A DNA stretch of 64,000 nt, from positions 34,003 through 98,002 of the forward strand of contig JBOHFF010000076.1 of the NCBI GenBank assembly GCA_050699515.1, read 5' to 3'. The translations under genes were made by a program, and so were the position numbers. The first letter of the stretch is position 1. Each line of letters starts with the position of its first letter. Below are positions 34,298 to 43,757 of this stretch, in pieces. Origin of the DNA: GCA-003244245 sp050699515 (lineage in GTDB: Bacteria > Actinomycetota > Actinomycetes > Mycobacteriales > Pseudonocardiaceae). The notes beneath the pieces were generated by a model. The model saw only the letters and a list, made by a program, of their open reading frames with translations, was not told the DNA's origin and made no database searches.

Positions 34298-34561
34298 TCA
34301 CAGGATGTCGTCGGGCTGGCTGTCTTGGGCGCCCCAGCTGTGGCGTTCGGGCTGGGCTCCGGGTGGGAAGGTGTAGACGAGGACGCGGTCATAGCCGGAG
34401 TCGATTTTACCCTCCATCGCCGCGCGGAACCGTTTCATCTGGGCGGGGCTGAGCTGACCTTCGAAGACGCTGCGTTGGATGTGGTGCAGGTACTGCCGGC
34501 AGGTCTTGAGCACGCCGGGGTTGCGCTCCGCGGCAGTGTCGTACACCACGACCACGTACAC
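34298..34561 (-). CDS. cas2: Cas2
   Basis: 87 residues, ATG at 34561, four bases after cas1. Ferredoxin-like start MYVVVVYDTAAERNPGVLKT with the conserved Asp8, then YLHHIQRSVFEGQLSPAQMK and a C-terminal YTFPPG segment. Cas2 is the dimer bridging two Cas1 dimers in spacer integration. Last gene of the operon; its 3' end is duplicated as a relic next to array 2. Confidence 0.93.
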   Translation of the reverse strand: MYVVVVYDTAAERNPGVLKTCRQYLHHIQRSVFEGQLSPAQMKRFRAAMEGKIDSGYDRVLVYTFPPGAQPERHSWGAQDSQPDDIL

Positions 34562-34565
34562 GGGG

Positions 34566-35546
34566 TCACCACCAGATCCGGAACGCCTTGTAGGGGACGT
34601 CCTCCAGGCAGGTGCGGGTGAGCCGGAGGGCTTCGTGGTAGATCAGCTCGTCGTAGGCGACGAGTCGCTGCAGCTGGCGGTGCTGAACAGTGGTGGCCAG
34701 GTCGTCGCGGACGGTCTGCACGACCAGTCGCCGACCCTCCTCGCTGAGAGAGGCCTGGTTGGAGGTGGTCTCGAAGTGCTGGGGTTGAAGCTGGCGGCGG
34801 GAGGCCAGGCGCAGCAGCAGCCGCTCGGCGAACAGCGGTTTGAAGACCTCGGCCACATCCAGGGCAAGGGTGTGCCGGTGGCGCTCCATGGTGCTGTGCA
34901 GGAAGCCGATTCCGGTGTGCAAGGGAGTGAGCCGCAACGCGGTGAGGACGCGGGAGTAGACGATGCCGTTGACGTAGCTGATGAAGGCGTTGCCCGCATT
35001 GCGTGGTGGTCGCCGGCTTCGGCCGTGTAACTGCAGCCAGTCGGGCAGCTTGGTGTCCATCAGCTCCCAGGCTGACCGGCGGAAGGTACCTTCGGCGCCC
35101 ATGAGCTGCTCCCGGCAGGTCGCTCCCGCTGCGCTGTCCTTGAGCACCTGGTAGGACCGGTCGAGCAGGGTCCGGTCCACGACTCGACGGACGTTGAAGG
35201 CGCAGGAGATGACCAGTTGGCGGGCGATCGCCATGCGCCGCGCGTCGTCGCCGGCCAGCCGGACCTGAGCGATGACGGTCTCACCGGACGTGCTGGCCTG
35301 GGCGCCGAGGAGGGAGCCGGCGTAGTCGCCGTAGTAGCTGAGCAGGTGAACGTCAATGGCATGCTGGTTCAGCAACGCCACCACCGCCGTGTTCACGTCG
35401 ACGTTCTCACTCGCGATGATGTCCCGCACGTCGGTGACGGGGATGTGCCGGTCCGGGTGACCGTCGCGTTCGATGACCAGCGACTGGTCCTTGCGCCGGA
35501 TGCGGCAGGCGGTGGTGAGCCAGTAGGTGCGGGACGCTTCGGGCAT
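34566..35546 (-). CDS. cas1: Cas1 integrase
   Basis: 326 residues; starts directly at the cas4 stop. Metal-binding catalytic residues are visible: Glu152 in GAEGTFRRSAW, His217 in GIGFLHSTMERHRH and Asp230 in LALDVAEVFKP. It inserts new spacers at the leader end together with Cas2. Full family length. Confidence 0.95.
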   Translation of the reverse strand: MPEASRTYWLTTACRIRRKDQSLVIERDGHPDRHIPVTDVRDIIASENVDVNTAVVALLNQHAIDVHLLSYYGDYAGSLLGAQASTSGETVIAQVRLAGDDARRMAIARQLVISCAFNVRRVVDRTLLDRSYQVLKDSAAGATCREQLMGAEGTFRRSAWELMDTKLPDWLQLHGRSRRPPRNAGNAFISYVNGIVYSRVLTALRLTPLHTGIGFLHSTMERHRHTLALDVAEVFKPLFAERLLLRLASRRQLQPQHFETTSNQASLSEEGRRLVVQTVRDDLATTVQHRQLQRLVAYDELIYHEALRLTRTCLEDVPYKAFRIWW

Positions 35547-36044
35547 TCACTCCACCCAGCAGTAGTCGAGATAGCTGCAGCCCCGGCAGCGGGAGCGAGC
35601 CAGCTTCGGTGGCGCTGACTCCAGGGCGACGGTGCGCAGTACGGCGTCGATGTCCGCTACCGCGCGGCCCGCCTCCTCGGCGCCGTATGGCACGGTCACG
35701 GTGCGGCGGGTCGACGGGTAGTGCAGGATCCCGCCGCGTACCGGCACGCCCACCTCGGTGAGTCGGTGGCAGTAATGGATGGTCTGGGCCTGGTCCGCCT
35801 CGGTGGATCGGGATGAGGACTTCACCTCATGCACCCAGGTCTGCCCGTCGACGAAATCGATGCGGGCCGCGCCGAGATCGACCGGGGTGCGCCGGGCGTA
35901 GGTCGTGTCGTGCACGGCCTCACCGAGCTGCACCAGCGAGCTGAGCCGTTCCGGGCGCAGGCCACGGGCGAACAGCCACAGTTGCCGGGGGCAGTGGTAT
36001 AGGTACTTGACGTGCCCGCCGCCCACATCCTCGGCGCTGATCAC
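35547..36044 (-). CDS. cas4: Cas4 nuclease
   Basis: 165 residues from GTG 36044, overlapping cas3 by four bases. One cysteine near the start (Cys18, YHCPRQLWLFARG) and three at the end (Cys153, Cys156, Cys162 in SRCRGCSYLDYCWVE) fit the 4Fe-4S cluster. RecB-type nuclease residues lie in RIDFVDGQTWVHEVKSSSR. Cas4 trims prespacers and checks the PAM. Confidence 0.92.
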   Translation of the reverse strand: MISAEDVGGGHVKYLYHCPRQLWLFARGLRPERLSSLVQLGEAVHDTTYARRTPVDLGAARIDFVDGQTWVHEVKSSSRSTEADQAQTIHYCHRLTEVGVPVRGGILHYPSTRRTVTVPYGAEEAGRAVADIDAVLRTVALESAPPKLARSRCRGCSYLDYCWVE

Positions 36045-38446
36045 AGCACCTCCCCGGGCTCGTAGTGAACCCCGCTGTGATCACGGATTCCGCCCAGTCC
36101 ATAGGCGGTGTGGTAATCGGCGTCGAGGACCCGGACCTTGAGCCGGGGGTTCCAGCGGCAGCGGGCGACGGTGTAGTGCGGCACGGGAATGAGCAGCTCC
36201 TCGGCCAGCAGGCGACCGGCGCTGCCGCGAGCCGAGAGCAGCAGTTCGGCGTACTCGTCGAGATCGTCGGCCAGTACGGCCTCTGCGCCGTCGAACAGTT
36301 CGTCGAACCGGTCGGCCAGCCGGCTGCGGTCGTCGAAAGGGTGGGCGAAGTCGAGGAACGCCATGCGGAACTCGTCGCGGGACTGCTCCACCGCGTGACG
36401 CCAGGCGGTTCCCCAGTCGCTGGTGTAGATCTCGTTGAGCCAGCCGAGGACCTCACGTTCGTCAACGACCTGCCTGTCGTGGCGGGCCAGCAGGTCCAGG
36501 GCCAGCCGGGTGGGTTCGGCGTCGTAAACCCCGTCGGCGTACTCCGTCGGCCCGCCACCGCGGCGCGGCCGGTAGTCGGGCGGATGGACGGCGGTCGGAG
36601 CCGGGGATCGGGCCCCGAGTCGGTTGACCCGGCCGAAGCGCTGCAGCAGCGCATCGAGCGGTGCGCCGCTGGTGTGCAGCACGTCGAAGTCGACATCGAG
36701 GGAAACCTCCACCACCTGGGTGGCCACCAGAATCCCCGGGCTTCGGGGCTGCCGGGTGCTGAAGCGGGCCTGGATTGCCGCCTCGATAGCGGACCGGTCC
36801 TTGCGGCGGAACCGGGAATGCAGCAGCAGCGCCGCCTCCGGTCCGTACAGTTCGATCGCCAGCGGGGCGAGCGCGTCGTACAGGGCCCGGGCGTCGGCGA
36901 CGTTGTTGGCCACGACGAGGACCGACTGCCCGCCGCGCAGCCGCTCAGCGATCTCGGAGACGGCTGACGGCTCGGTCAGGTGGGTGGTCCGGACTGTGAT
37001 GCGGTGGCGGTCCGGCCAGGATCCGGTCTGGGCCACCTGCTGGCACGGTGCGTCGAGGGTCGTGTCGAGCAGCGTGGCCAGGGCATCGGGCAGGGTCGCC
37101 GACAGCACGGCGATCCGCCCACCGAGATCCTCCCACAGCCGCAGCATCGCCAGGATCATGCCGAGCCGCCGCGGATCGTAGGCATGCAACTCGTCCAGCA
37201 CGAACACCGAGTTGGCGGCATCGATCAGGATGCTGCTGTGCGCCGGCCCGGCCAGCGCGCCCCGCAGCAGCTGGTAGGGCGTGCCGACCCGGACCAGCTC
37301 GCGGAACAGCCGGGTCGCCGCCGCCCGGGACACGGCCTTGTGCGCGGCGCCCCCCTGCTCCTTTCCGTCTTCGGGCGCCATGGCGCAGTCGTCCTGCAAC
37401 GCGCGGGCGAGGTGGTAGGACGCCGCTCGGGAATGCGCCACACCGATGTCGACCGTCGCGAGCTCGGTGCGCAGCCGGTTGGTCATCGCGTTGATGGATG
37501 CCAGGTAGGGCAGCGTGTAGAACAACCGGGGGGTGCCACCGGTGTCACGGTTCAGCGCGTGGATCTGCGTCTGCGCCCACAGCAGCGCCGCCTCGGTCTT
37601 GCCCGAACCCGTGGGGGCGCGCAGCAGCAGGTGGCCCTCGACCGCCGTAGCCCGGATTTGATGGGCGCGCAGCTCCGCGTTGCGCTTGCGGAGTCGTTCC
37701 CGCAGCTGCACGGGGTACTGCGGGGTCAGTGGTTGGTCTGTGCAGAGCTGGCCGTGCGCGGAGGACACGTGATCGGCGAGCGTGACCGCCCCCTGCAACA
37801 GCACCGCCGTCAGCCCGTCAGGCCTGTGACGTGCCCGTAGCGGCAATTCCCACCGATCACGCAGCTCCTCGAAGAGCTGGTGAGCGTCCTGGCCCAGTCC
37901 GTCGCTGCCCGGATCGGACCCGGTGGATGCAGGCAACAGGCCGTGGGCACGGGCCGTTGCGGTCAGCCAGTCCTGCAGCTCGCCGACCAGATCCGGGTCG
38001 GCGGTGCCGAAGCGGGTGGCGAACTCGGCCGGTTCCCACTCGTCATAGGAGCAGAACAGCGGGAGCCTGCCGTGGGAGTCACTAGTGAAGGGCCGGTGGT
38101 GGGTGGCCACGCCGGTCGCGACCCACAGCCGGTCGTCCCGGTCGAAGCCGGCGAGTATGCGGGCTACGAAGCCCAGCGAGTACACCTCGTGCCGCTCACC
38201 CCACGGCTCGGCGGGGCGCTCACTGTTGCCCACCATGATCTGAAAGCCGTCGGCGACCTTGCCCGCATCATGAAGCAGGATCGCCAGCCGCGCCCACGTC
38301 CAGAACCGCTCCGGCAACACGGCGACCTGCCCGATCCGGCGTTGCAGCTCGTTCATCGCCTCCAGCGCCGCGGCCAGGTGGGTGGTGAGCAGTTCGCCCT
38401 GGGTCTGGGGGTCTTGCGGGCTCTTGGCCCACAACGGCCTGCTCAC
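36041..38446 (-). CDS. cas3: Cas3 HD nuclease-helicase
   Basis: 801 residues from GTG 38446, overlapping the cas5 stop (GTGA); the open frame upstream of this is not coding. HD domain first: TTHLAAALEAM, ARLAILLHDAGKVADGF (His59-Asp60), ERHEVYSLG, ATHHRPF. Then a superfamily 2 helicase with Walker A RAPTGSGKTEAALLWAQ, DELHAYDPRR, LSATLPDAL, and motif VI-like ALLQRFGRVNRLGA. Recruited by the surveillance complex, it nicks and degrades the target strand. Confidence 0.94.
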   Translation of the reverse strand: MSRPLWAKSPQDPQTQGELLTTHLAAALEAMNELQRRIGQVAVLPERFWTWARLAILLHDAGKVADGFQIMVGNSERPAEPWGERHEVYSLGFVARILAGFDRDDRLWVATGVATHHRPFTSDSHGRLPLFCSYDEWEPAEFATRFGTADPDLVGELQDWLTATARAHGLLPASTGSDPGSDGLGQDAHQLFEELRDRWELPLRARHRPDGLTAVLLQGAVTLADHVSSAHGQLCTDQPLTPQYPVQLRERLRKRNAELRAHQIRATAVEGHLLLRAPTGSGKTEAALLWAQTQIHALNRDTGGTPRLFYTLPYLASINAMTNRLRTELATVDIGVAHSRAASYHLARALQDDCAMAPEDGKEQGGAAHKAVSRAAATRLFRELVRVGTPYQLLRGALAGPAHSSILIDAANSVFVLDELHAYDPRRLGMILAMLRLWEDLGGRIAVLSATLPDALATLLDTTLDAPCQQVAQTGSWPDRHRITVRTTHLTEPSAVSEIAERLRGGQSVLVVANNVADARALYDALAPLAIELYGPEAALLLHSRFRRKDRSAIEAAIQARFSTRQPRSPGILVATQVVEVSLDVDFDVLHTSGAPLDALLQRFGRVNRLGARSPAPTAVHPPDYRPRRGGGPTEYADGVYDAEPTRLALDLLARHDRQVVDEREVLGWLNEIYTSDWGTAWRHAVEQSRDEFRMAFLDFAHPFDDRSRLADRFDELFDGAEAVLADDLDEYAELLLSARGSAGRLLAEELLIPVPHYTVARCRWNPRLKVRVLDADYHTAYGLGGIRDHSGVHYEPGEVL

Positions 38447-39099
38447 CGGGCGTCCTCGACGGTGAACTGGTCCGGGTGCACCGGGGGCAGCAGCGCGACG
38501 GCCTGGCCGTCCTCGGTTGCCCACCCACCGTCCACGTCGGCCGGGCTCCCGTCCGGGTGGTACCGGTAGCCATGCCACTGGGTGCGAGAACGGTCGTGGC
38601 TGATCGCGGTGGGTAGCTGCAGCAGCGTCCCGGCGGTGGTGAGCTCGGCCGGCAGCACGGCATGCCCCTGGCGGCCTGCATGCGCCACCAGCCGGACCCG
38701 CCGGGTGCGAGCGGTGGCCAGGTCCTGGCTGCGGCCCAACCGCAGCGGCCACACCGGCCGGCGCAGCGCCCGTTCCCACCGCTCCAGGTCCTCGACCAGC
38801 CAGATCCGCAGGATCACCTCGGCCAGGAACGGCCGGTCCTTGGGCGTCGGGTCGGCCTTGCTGCCCGAGGCGTCCAAGGGGTGGTAGGTCTCCAGATCGG
38901 TGCCCCCACCGGCGGCCGCGAAGGCCATCCCGAACCGCAGCTCACGCGGCACCCGTTCCCAGCCACCGGCCGCCGCGGCGAGCATCCCGCCGACGGTGGA
39001 CGGCGGTGGGCAGGGCAACCCCACCTGCACCCCGGCGTAGAGCGGATTGCGGAACGACACGACCGGAGCGCGGACCTCGACGTCGAGGGCCTCGGTCAT
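38443..39099 (-). CDS. cas5: Cas5 (Cas5t-like)
   Basis: 218 residues, ATG at 39099 overlapping cas7. N-terminal RAMP strand LDVEVRAPVVSFRNPLYAGV followed by the family's CPPPSTVGGMLAAAAGGWE helix. C-terminal half continues beta-rich. In type I-B complexes Cas5 caps the 5' handle of the crRNA. Confidence 0.88.
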   Translation of the reverse strand: MTEALDVEVRAPVVSFRNPLYAGVQVGLPCPPPSTVGGMLAAAAGGWERVPRELRFGMAFAAAGGGTDLETYHPLDASGSKADPTPKDRPFLAEVILRIWLVEDLERWERALRRPVWPLRLGRSQDLATARTRRVRLVAHAGRQGHAVLPAELTTAGTLLQLPTAISHDRSRTQWHGYRYHPDGSPADVDGGWATEDGQAVALLPPVHPDQFTVEDAR

Positions 39100-40121
39100 C
39101 CGGTGGGATCCTCGAACCAGGCGTCGTGTGACCCGCCCGCGACCTGCTCAGCCAGCCGGGTCAGCACCACCCGGGGGTGGTCGATGAGGACCTTCCCGGC
39201 GTCGATCAGGTCGGCCAGCTCGGCACGGGCCTTCTCCCGCTGCTCACCCAGGAAGCCGGGAGCCCAGCCGATCAGCACCGGACCATCCAGCTCATCGGCC
39301 CAGGCATCCAGCTCCTCGCGCAGCACGTCCTCGTCGAACACCGTCTCCTGCGCCCGGGGGCGCAACACCCGGGCGAACGGGTTGACCCCGCCCTGCACCG
39401 GCGCGAGCAGCACGAACGCCGGAGTCCGGTCCCCGTAGTGCAGCGACCGCTTGGCGCCACCCTGCAGACCGGCGAGGGCGCGCAGCAGCACCCCGACCCG
39501 GCGGCGCCGCTCCGCGATCGGCATCCGGAGTGCCGCAGTGCCGCGGAAGCTGACCTGCTCAGCGCCGGCCTGCTCGGCATCCTTCGCTCCCTCAGCGGGC
39601 AGCGCGGTGCGCAACCCTGACCCACCCATCTCGAAGGTGCCCACCCGCGGCAGGTCCAGTAACACGTCCCCGGCCACCTCGGCGCTGTAGTGCTCGTGCT
39701 CGTGCAGCACCGGGTTCTCGCCCGCGTTAAAGCCCCGACTCATGGTGCCGAAGTCTCTCGTGGGCCGCTGCGAGGTCACCGCCACGAACGTGCCGGTGGC
39801 CAGCACGGTGTCACGCTGGTAATTGGCTTTACTCACCGCGACCATGTAGCCGAAGAGATCGTCGTCGAGGTAACGGTCCGGCCGGCCCTCGGTGTAGGCC
39901 TGCTGGTTCTTGCCCGTGCCGGAACGGGTCACCCCGGAGCGGGGTTCATCCGCGGGCAGCGAGTCGCGCAGCCAGCGCCGGAATGCCTGGGCCGATACGT
40001 AGGGGTGGATCTTCCCATTGATCCACATCTGCTTGACCATGGCGACGTTGTTCTCACCACGGCCGTTGTTGGGCGCTCCCGCGAGGATGTCGAGAGCGAT
40101 CTTTCCGACCAGATAGGTCAC
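39096..40121 (-). CDS. cas7: Cas7 (Cst2/DevR family)
   Basis: 341 residues from GTG 40121 overlapping cas8. Start KIALDILAGAPNNGRGENNV, then IHPYVSAQAFRRWLRDSLP and RDFGTMSRGFNAGENPVLHE are characteristic of the DevR/Cst2 branch of Cas7. Forms the helical backbone along the crRNA. Confidence 0.9.
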   Translation of the reverse strand: MTYLVGKIALDILAGAPNNGRGENNVAMVKQMWINGKIHPYVSAQAFRRWLRDSLPADEPRSGVTRSGTGKNQQAYTEGRPDRYLDDDLFGYMVAVSKANYQRDTVLATGTFVAVTSQRPTRDFGTMSRGFNAGENPVLHEHEHYSAEVAGDVLLDLPRVGTFEMGGSGLRTALPAEGAKDAEQAGAEQVSFRGTAALRMPIAERRRRVGVLLRALAGLQGGAKRSLHYGDRTPAFVLLAPVQGGVNPFARVLRPRAQETVFDEDVLREELDAWADELDGPVLIGWAPGFLGEQREKARAELADLIDAGKVLIDHPRVVLTRLAEQVAGGSHDAWFEDPTG

Positions 40122-41524
40122 GGGGTCTCCTCAGCCATGAGGTCGTCGTCGAGGTCGTCCCGGGCGTCGGGGTCATCGACCCGCCACCCGCTGTGGTGAA
40201 GCTGTTCGAGTACCGCGATGAACAGCAGGTCCTGATGCAACCGGCCCCGGCCGTCGGAATCGAACAGCAGCCGCCACTGCTCCGAGGTGACGAACAGCTC
40301 AGGCCGATCGCCAGGTCGGGACAGAGTCCAGCTCACCGCGCGTTTGCGCAGCCACTCCTGCAACCGGCGGGGATCCCGGTGCGCGCTTTCATATCCTTTG
40401 AGCACCCCGCGCTCCCGGTGCGGAGCCAGGGCCTCGGCGATGTGCTTGGCCAGCTCTTGGATACGGTCGACGTCCTTGGCGTTCACCTGCAATACCTCGA
40501 TGGCGTAGGAGAGACACAACGGAACCAGCTGCGGCGCCTCGCCGGGCACGACCGAGGACTCGGCCGACACCCTGCGCAGAAAGGCGACGGCTCGGGTGAG
40601 CACCTGGTGCGGGGCGCGAAAGGCGTGACGAGCGAGCAGGGAGCTGCCGGGGACGTCCTTGGTCCGGTGCGCGCGGACCAGGTACCCGTGGCCGAGCCGC
40701 CGCTGCGGGTTGTGCGCCGTGCTGCGTAGCCATTCGGCCAGCGGCTGCTCCATCGCATACTCGTCGAGCACCTGCTCCTTGTTGCTATTGCTGAAAACGA
40801 TCAGCTGCACCCCTGCGGTCAACCGGCGTGGATGGCGGCGCAGGTGATGCAGCGCGGTGACCTCACGCCAGTACGGCAACGGATTGGTGGCCCCCGCGCC
40901 CACCGCCGCATCCTGGAGGGTACGGCCCACCTGGGTGCTCACGAATCCTTCCAGGAAGTTCTCATCCCAGCTGTGCAGGGCCGCGGCCCGACCACCACCG
41001 ATCCGGCAGCCGTAGGGCAGCGCGTGGAAGCTGCTCACACAGGGGAAGCACAACGCCAGCCCAGCATGATCGGGTGGTGTGGTGTTGCGGTACGCCGTGC
41101 TCGCGCCCAGCGGGACATCGACCTTGCCGTAGTAACCGCAGGCGGGCCGACCGCATAGTGCGCAAGGGACTCCCGGCCACCGGGCCCGATCCGGCAGAGC
41201 CCGCCACTGCGTGATCCGGTCCCGCCGCTCCTGCGGCAGCAGCTTCTTCCGGTTGGTCGTGTTCAGGCCCGACGCGTTGGGCCAGAGCAGGTAGCTGGCC
41301 CACAGCCAGAAGCCGTTCGACTCCTTCGAGTCCTCCACGTCCGCCGTGCCCAGCAGGTGCTGGGTCATCAACTGGGTCGCTGTGTCGAACTCCTCCGACG
41401 TGAGCCGGTCCGGGTGATCGACGTCAACGAGCTCGGCGAGGGCGAAGGCGCCGACCCGTTGTAACGGGTGCGCGGTGAGCATCAGCGTGCGCTGCGTGTC
41501 GACAATCTCGGTGTCCACCCTCAC
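40118..41524 (-). CDS. cas8b1: Cas8b1/Cst1 large subunit
   Basis: 468 residues from GTG 41524, overlapping the cas6 stop; the longer upstream frame is not needed. A zinc-binding block with Cys121, Cys124 and Cys129 (CALCGRPACG) and CFPC (Cys159, Cys162) is the hallmark of Cst1. Position between cas6 and cas7 fits the Tneap-type I-B order. The large subunit recognises the PAM and recruits Cas3. Confidence 0.85.
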   Translation of the reverse strand: MRVDTEIVDTQRTLMLTAHPLQRVGAFALAELVDVDHPDRLTSEEFDTATQLMTQHLLGTADVEDSKESNGFWLWASYLLWPNASGLNTTNRKKLLPQERRDRITQWRALPDRARWPGVPCALCGRPACGYYGKVDVPLGASTAYRNTTPPDHAGLALCFPCVSSFHALPYGCRIGGGRAAALHSWDENFLEGFVSTQVGRTLQDAAVGAGATNPLPYWREVTALHHLRRHPRRLTAGVQLIVFSNSNKEQVLDEYAMEQPLAEWLRSTAHNPQRRLGHGYLVRAHRTKDVPGSSLLARHAFRAPHQVLTRAVAFLRRVSAESSVVPGEAPQLVPLCLSYAIEVLQVNAKDVDRIQELAKHIAEALAPHRERGVLKGYESAHRDPRRLQEWLRKRAVSWTLSRPGDRPELFVTSEQWRLLFDSDGRGRLHQDLLFIAVLEQLHHSGWRVDDPDARDDLDDDLMAEETP

Positions 41525-42249
41525 GCGGCGACCCAGCCGAAACCGGCGGAATTGGCCTGCCCGAGGCCCCAGGACCACACGGCCTGCAGCGTCTCCGGGG
41601 CACCGCGCAGATCCACCTCGACAGGCATGCCCGTTTTCGACCCGTCACTCACCGCGAACGAGCGCTTCGTCCCGATCCAGGTGATGGCCTCCAGCGTCAC
41701 GTCGGGATCCAGGCTCAGCGTCTCGGCCTTGCGCCGCAGATTCCCGGTGAGATACACGGGGAACTCGGCATCGGTGGGCAGGAGCCATGCCTGCCGGGTC
41801 ACCCGCTGGCCGTCCACGTCCCGGCCCGAGCCCTTCATCACCACCGGGGTGGTGGTGCGCAACCGGGCCCGGCCGGAAGCGAACGGCGGCGGTTCCATCA
41901 GGTGCACACCTTCCAGGTGGAACGCCACCCCACCCCAGTCGACCACCCGCTGCGCCGCCAGGCTCGTCGCCCACGCCTGCACCACAGCCGCCAGCGGGCT
42001 GCCCAGCTCCACGCTGCCACGCCCACCCGCCGCGTACACCCCGGGACGGCGCCGAGCGGCGGGGAACATGGGAGGCCCGTGGCCGAACGGCCCCATCCGG
42101 TGCACACCCCACCCTGCGTTGTGTAGCCGCGCACTCAGCTCGGGAGCAGCGCCGGCCAGCAGGCCGTACGCGAACCCCCGGCCAGGGCGCAAGACCTCAC
42201 GCCACGGCAGCTGCTCAGCCGCGGTCCGCACTTCCAGACGAAGACGCAC
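41521..42249 (-). CDS. cas6: Cas6 crRNA endoribonuclease
   Basis: 242 residues, first gene of the operon. RAMP protein with the C-terminal glycine-rich loop GLGQANSAGFGWVAA and an N-terminal RLRLEVRTAAEQLPW strand. It would cut the repeat transcript to leave the ATCGCAAC handle. Immediately upstream lies a scrap of a phosphate-transporter gene. Confidence 0.9.
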   Translation of the reverse strand: MRLRLEVRTAAEQLPWREVLRPGRGFAYGLLAGAAPELSARLHNAGWGVHRMGPFGHGPPMFPAARRRPGVYAAGGRGSVELGSPLAAVVQAWATSLAAQRVVDWGGVAFHLEGVHLMEPPPFASGRARLRTTTPVVMKGSGRDVDGQRVTRQAWLLPTDAEFPVYLTGNLRRKAETLSLDPDVTLEAITWIGTKRSFAVSDGSKTGMPVEVDLRGAPETLQAVWSWGLGQANSAGFGWVAA

Positions 42250-42391
42250 TCGACCTCCACAACCACGCCGAATCCGACTTCTGATCGAGATAGATCAGAA
42301 GTCCTGCGCGGATGAGAGTAAGGCTGTCTGTGGTGGCTGTCGGAGAGCAGGGGGGCTGGGTGTACCGCCGATCGACTCTGCCGATCGGCGG

Positions 42392-42550
42392 TACCGATCG
42401 GTCCATACCATTCACCGTCCACATCAGCCCGCTCAACGTAGCCGACACGGACGGCATCGTGTCTCGCGAAGCGCTCGCGGCCGCCAGGGACACCATCATG
42501 GCGATCAGACCGGCGAACAGCGGCGTCACCGTCCAGGCAATCGCCGGGTA
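42392..42550 (-). pseudogene. 3' end of a PiT phosphate-transporter gene (relic)
   Basis: On the minus strand AIAWTVTPLFAGLIAMMVSL is the last membrane helix of PiT transporters. Both this and the flanking 42392-42480 DNA resemble 47287-47460 beside array 2, where the rest of a PiT pseudogene is still present. It therefore marks one end of a duplicated block that includes the CRISPR-cas locus. Confidence 0.65.
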
Positions 42551-42621
42551 GGTGCGGCGCATTGCTGCGCCGCACCCCCCTCAGATGTTCATGGGCCCTG
42601 GCGGGCCACCCATGGATCAAT

Positions 42622-42669
42622 GTAACTAGGTGCGCACCAGCCCCACTTGCCTCATGCGCACCTAGTTAC
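42622..42669. repeat. Fifteen-base inverted repeat
   Basis: GTAACTAGGTGCGCA (42622-42636) and TGCGCACCTAGTTAC (42655-42669) are exact inverted copies, 18 bases apart, next to a group II intron-like scrap and the phage capsid relic. It may be a terminator or a mobile-element end. Confidence 0.5.
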
Positions 42670-42674
42670 GTCTC

Positions 42675-42834
42675 AGAACTGTGCGTGCAACTCGTCGCTG
42701 CATACGGCTCAAGCAAGCCGCTGGGGCGGTTCAGGTTGGTTGTGCTGGTTCTTGCCCTGGCGGGTGAGGTGCCCGCGGTAGCAGGAGGCGTATGCGAGGC
42801 GGGTTTGATCCCCGTCCGGTGAGCCGGGTCTCCC
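42675..42834 (-). mobile_element. Group II intron scrap
   Basis: On the minus strand the segment CTTGAGCCGTATGCAGCG followed by GAGTTGCACGCACAGTTCT matches the well-conserved motif found near the reverse-transcriptase part of bacterial group II introns. No reverse transcriptase gene remains. The following phage gene begins exactly after this scrap, as if the intron had interrupted it. Confidence 0.4.
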
Positions 42835-43576
42835 GTGGTGGACGAGGTAGTCGGCGACTCGGTCACTCGGCGGATGGTCGCCGAGTACGGGCGCCCGGCC
42901 TGGCAGGATTGGTGCCGCATCGTCTCGGCGATCAACTTCGGCGCTGACTTCCGCGTCCAGCGCCGAGCCCGGTTCGGCGGCTACGGCCTGCTACCCGCCG
43001 TCGCCGAGGGCGCCCCGTACCAGCCCCTGACCTCACCGCCGGACGAGGAGGCCACCTACCAGCTGACCAAGCGCGGCGGCACCGAAGACATCACCCTGGA
43101 GATGATCGCCAACGACGACATCGCGGCGATCCGCCGGATCCCGATCCGGCTCGGCCGCAGCGCCGCCACCACCCTCTACCGGTTCGTGTTCGACCTCCTA
43201 GCCACCAACACCGCCACCACCTACGACGCCACGGCGCTGTTCCACGCCAACCACGCCAACACCGACAACCCGGCGGCGCTCGGCCAGTCCACCCTGTCGG
43301 CCGGGCGCAGGACGATGCGCAAGCAGGCCGCCTACGCCGACTCCTCCGACGCGCTCTCGATCGTGCCGCGCTACCTGATCGTCCCCTCCGACCTCGAGGA
43401 GCTGGCCTTCCAGCTGTGCACCTCGGTAGTCGCCGTACCCGCCACCCCCGCCGGACCCAGCGACACCCCGAACCTTCACCGCGGTATGGAACCCGATCAC
43501 CGTCGACTACTACAGCGACACCAACGACTGGTACCTGGTCGCGGCGACAGTAACCGGATCGAGCCCTCGGGGTTGA
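42835..43576 (+). pseudogene. Relic of a phage major capsid protein (Mu gpT-like)
   Basis: The frame from 42835 encodes VTRRMVAEYGRPAWQDWCRI, EDITLEMIANDDIAAIRRIP, DATALFHANHANTDNPAALG and YLIVPSDLEELAFQLCTSVV, in the style of Mu-like head proteins. After about 43440 the frame is lost, but another continues with FTAVWNPITVDYYSDTNDWY to a stop at 43574. N-terminal end is missing. No other phage genes are near. Confidence 0.7.
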
Positions 43577-43757
43577 GCGCCACACGGCCCATACTGCGCA
43601 CCCGCGTGCGCAATGGTTCTACCCGACAGAGGCGCGAATTCGGCATGCGTGTGCCGATTTCGCGGACCGGGTCGAGACCCAAATCCGTAGATCAACCGCG
43701 GATTTCGAGCACTGGACGCGCGTCAGCTGGCCGGCAGTGGCCGCCGGAAGCTGTGAG

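Noticed and set aside
42250..42830. Plus-strand frames of 60-90 codons between cas6 and the capsid relic
   Set aside because: They coincide with the PiT tail relic, the inverted repeat and the intron scrap, and have no ribosome sites or families.
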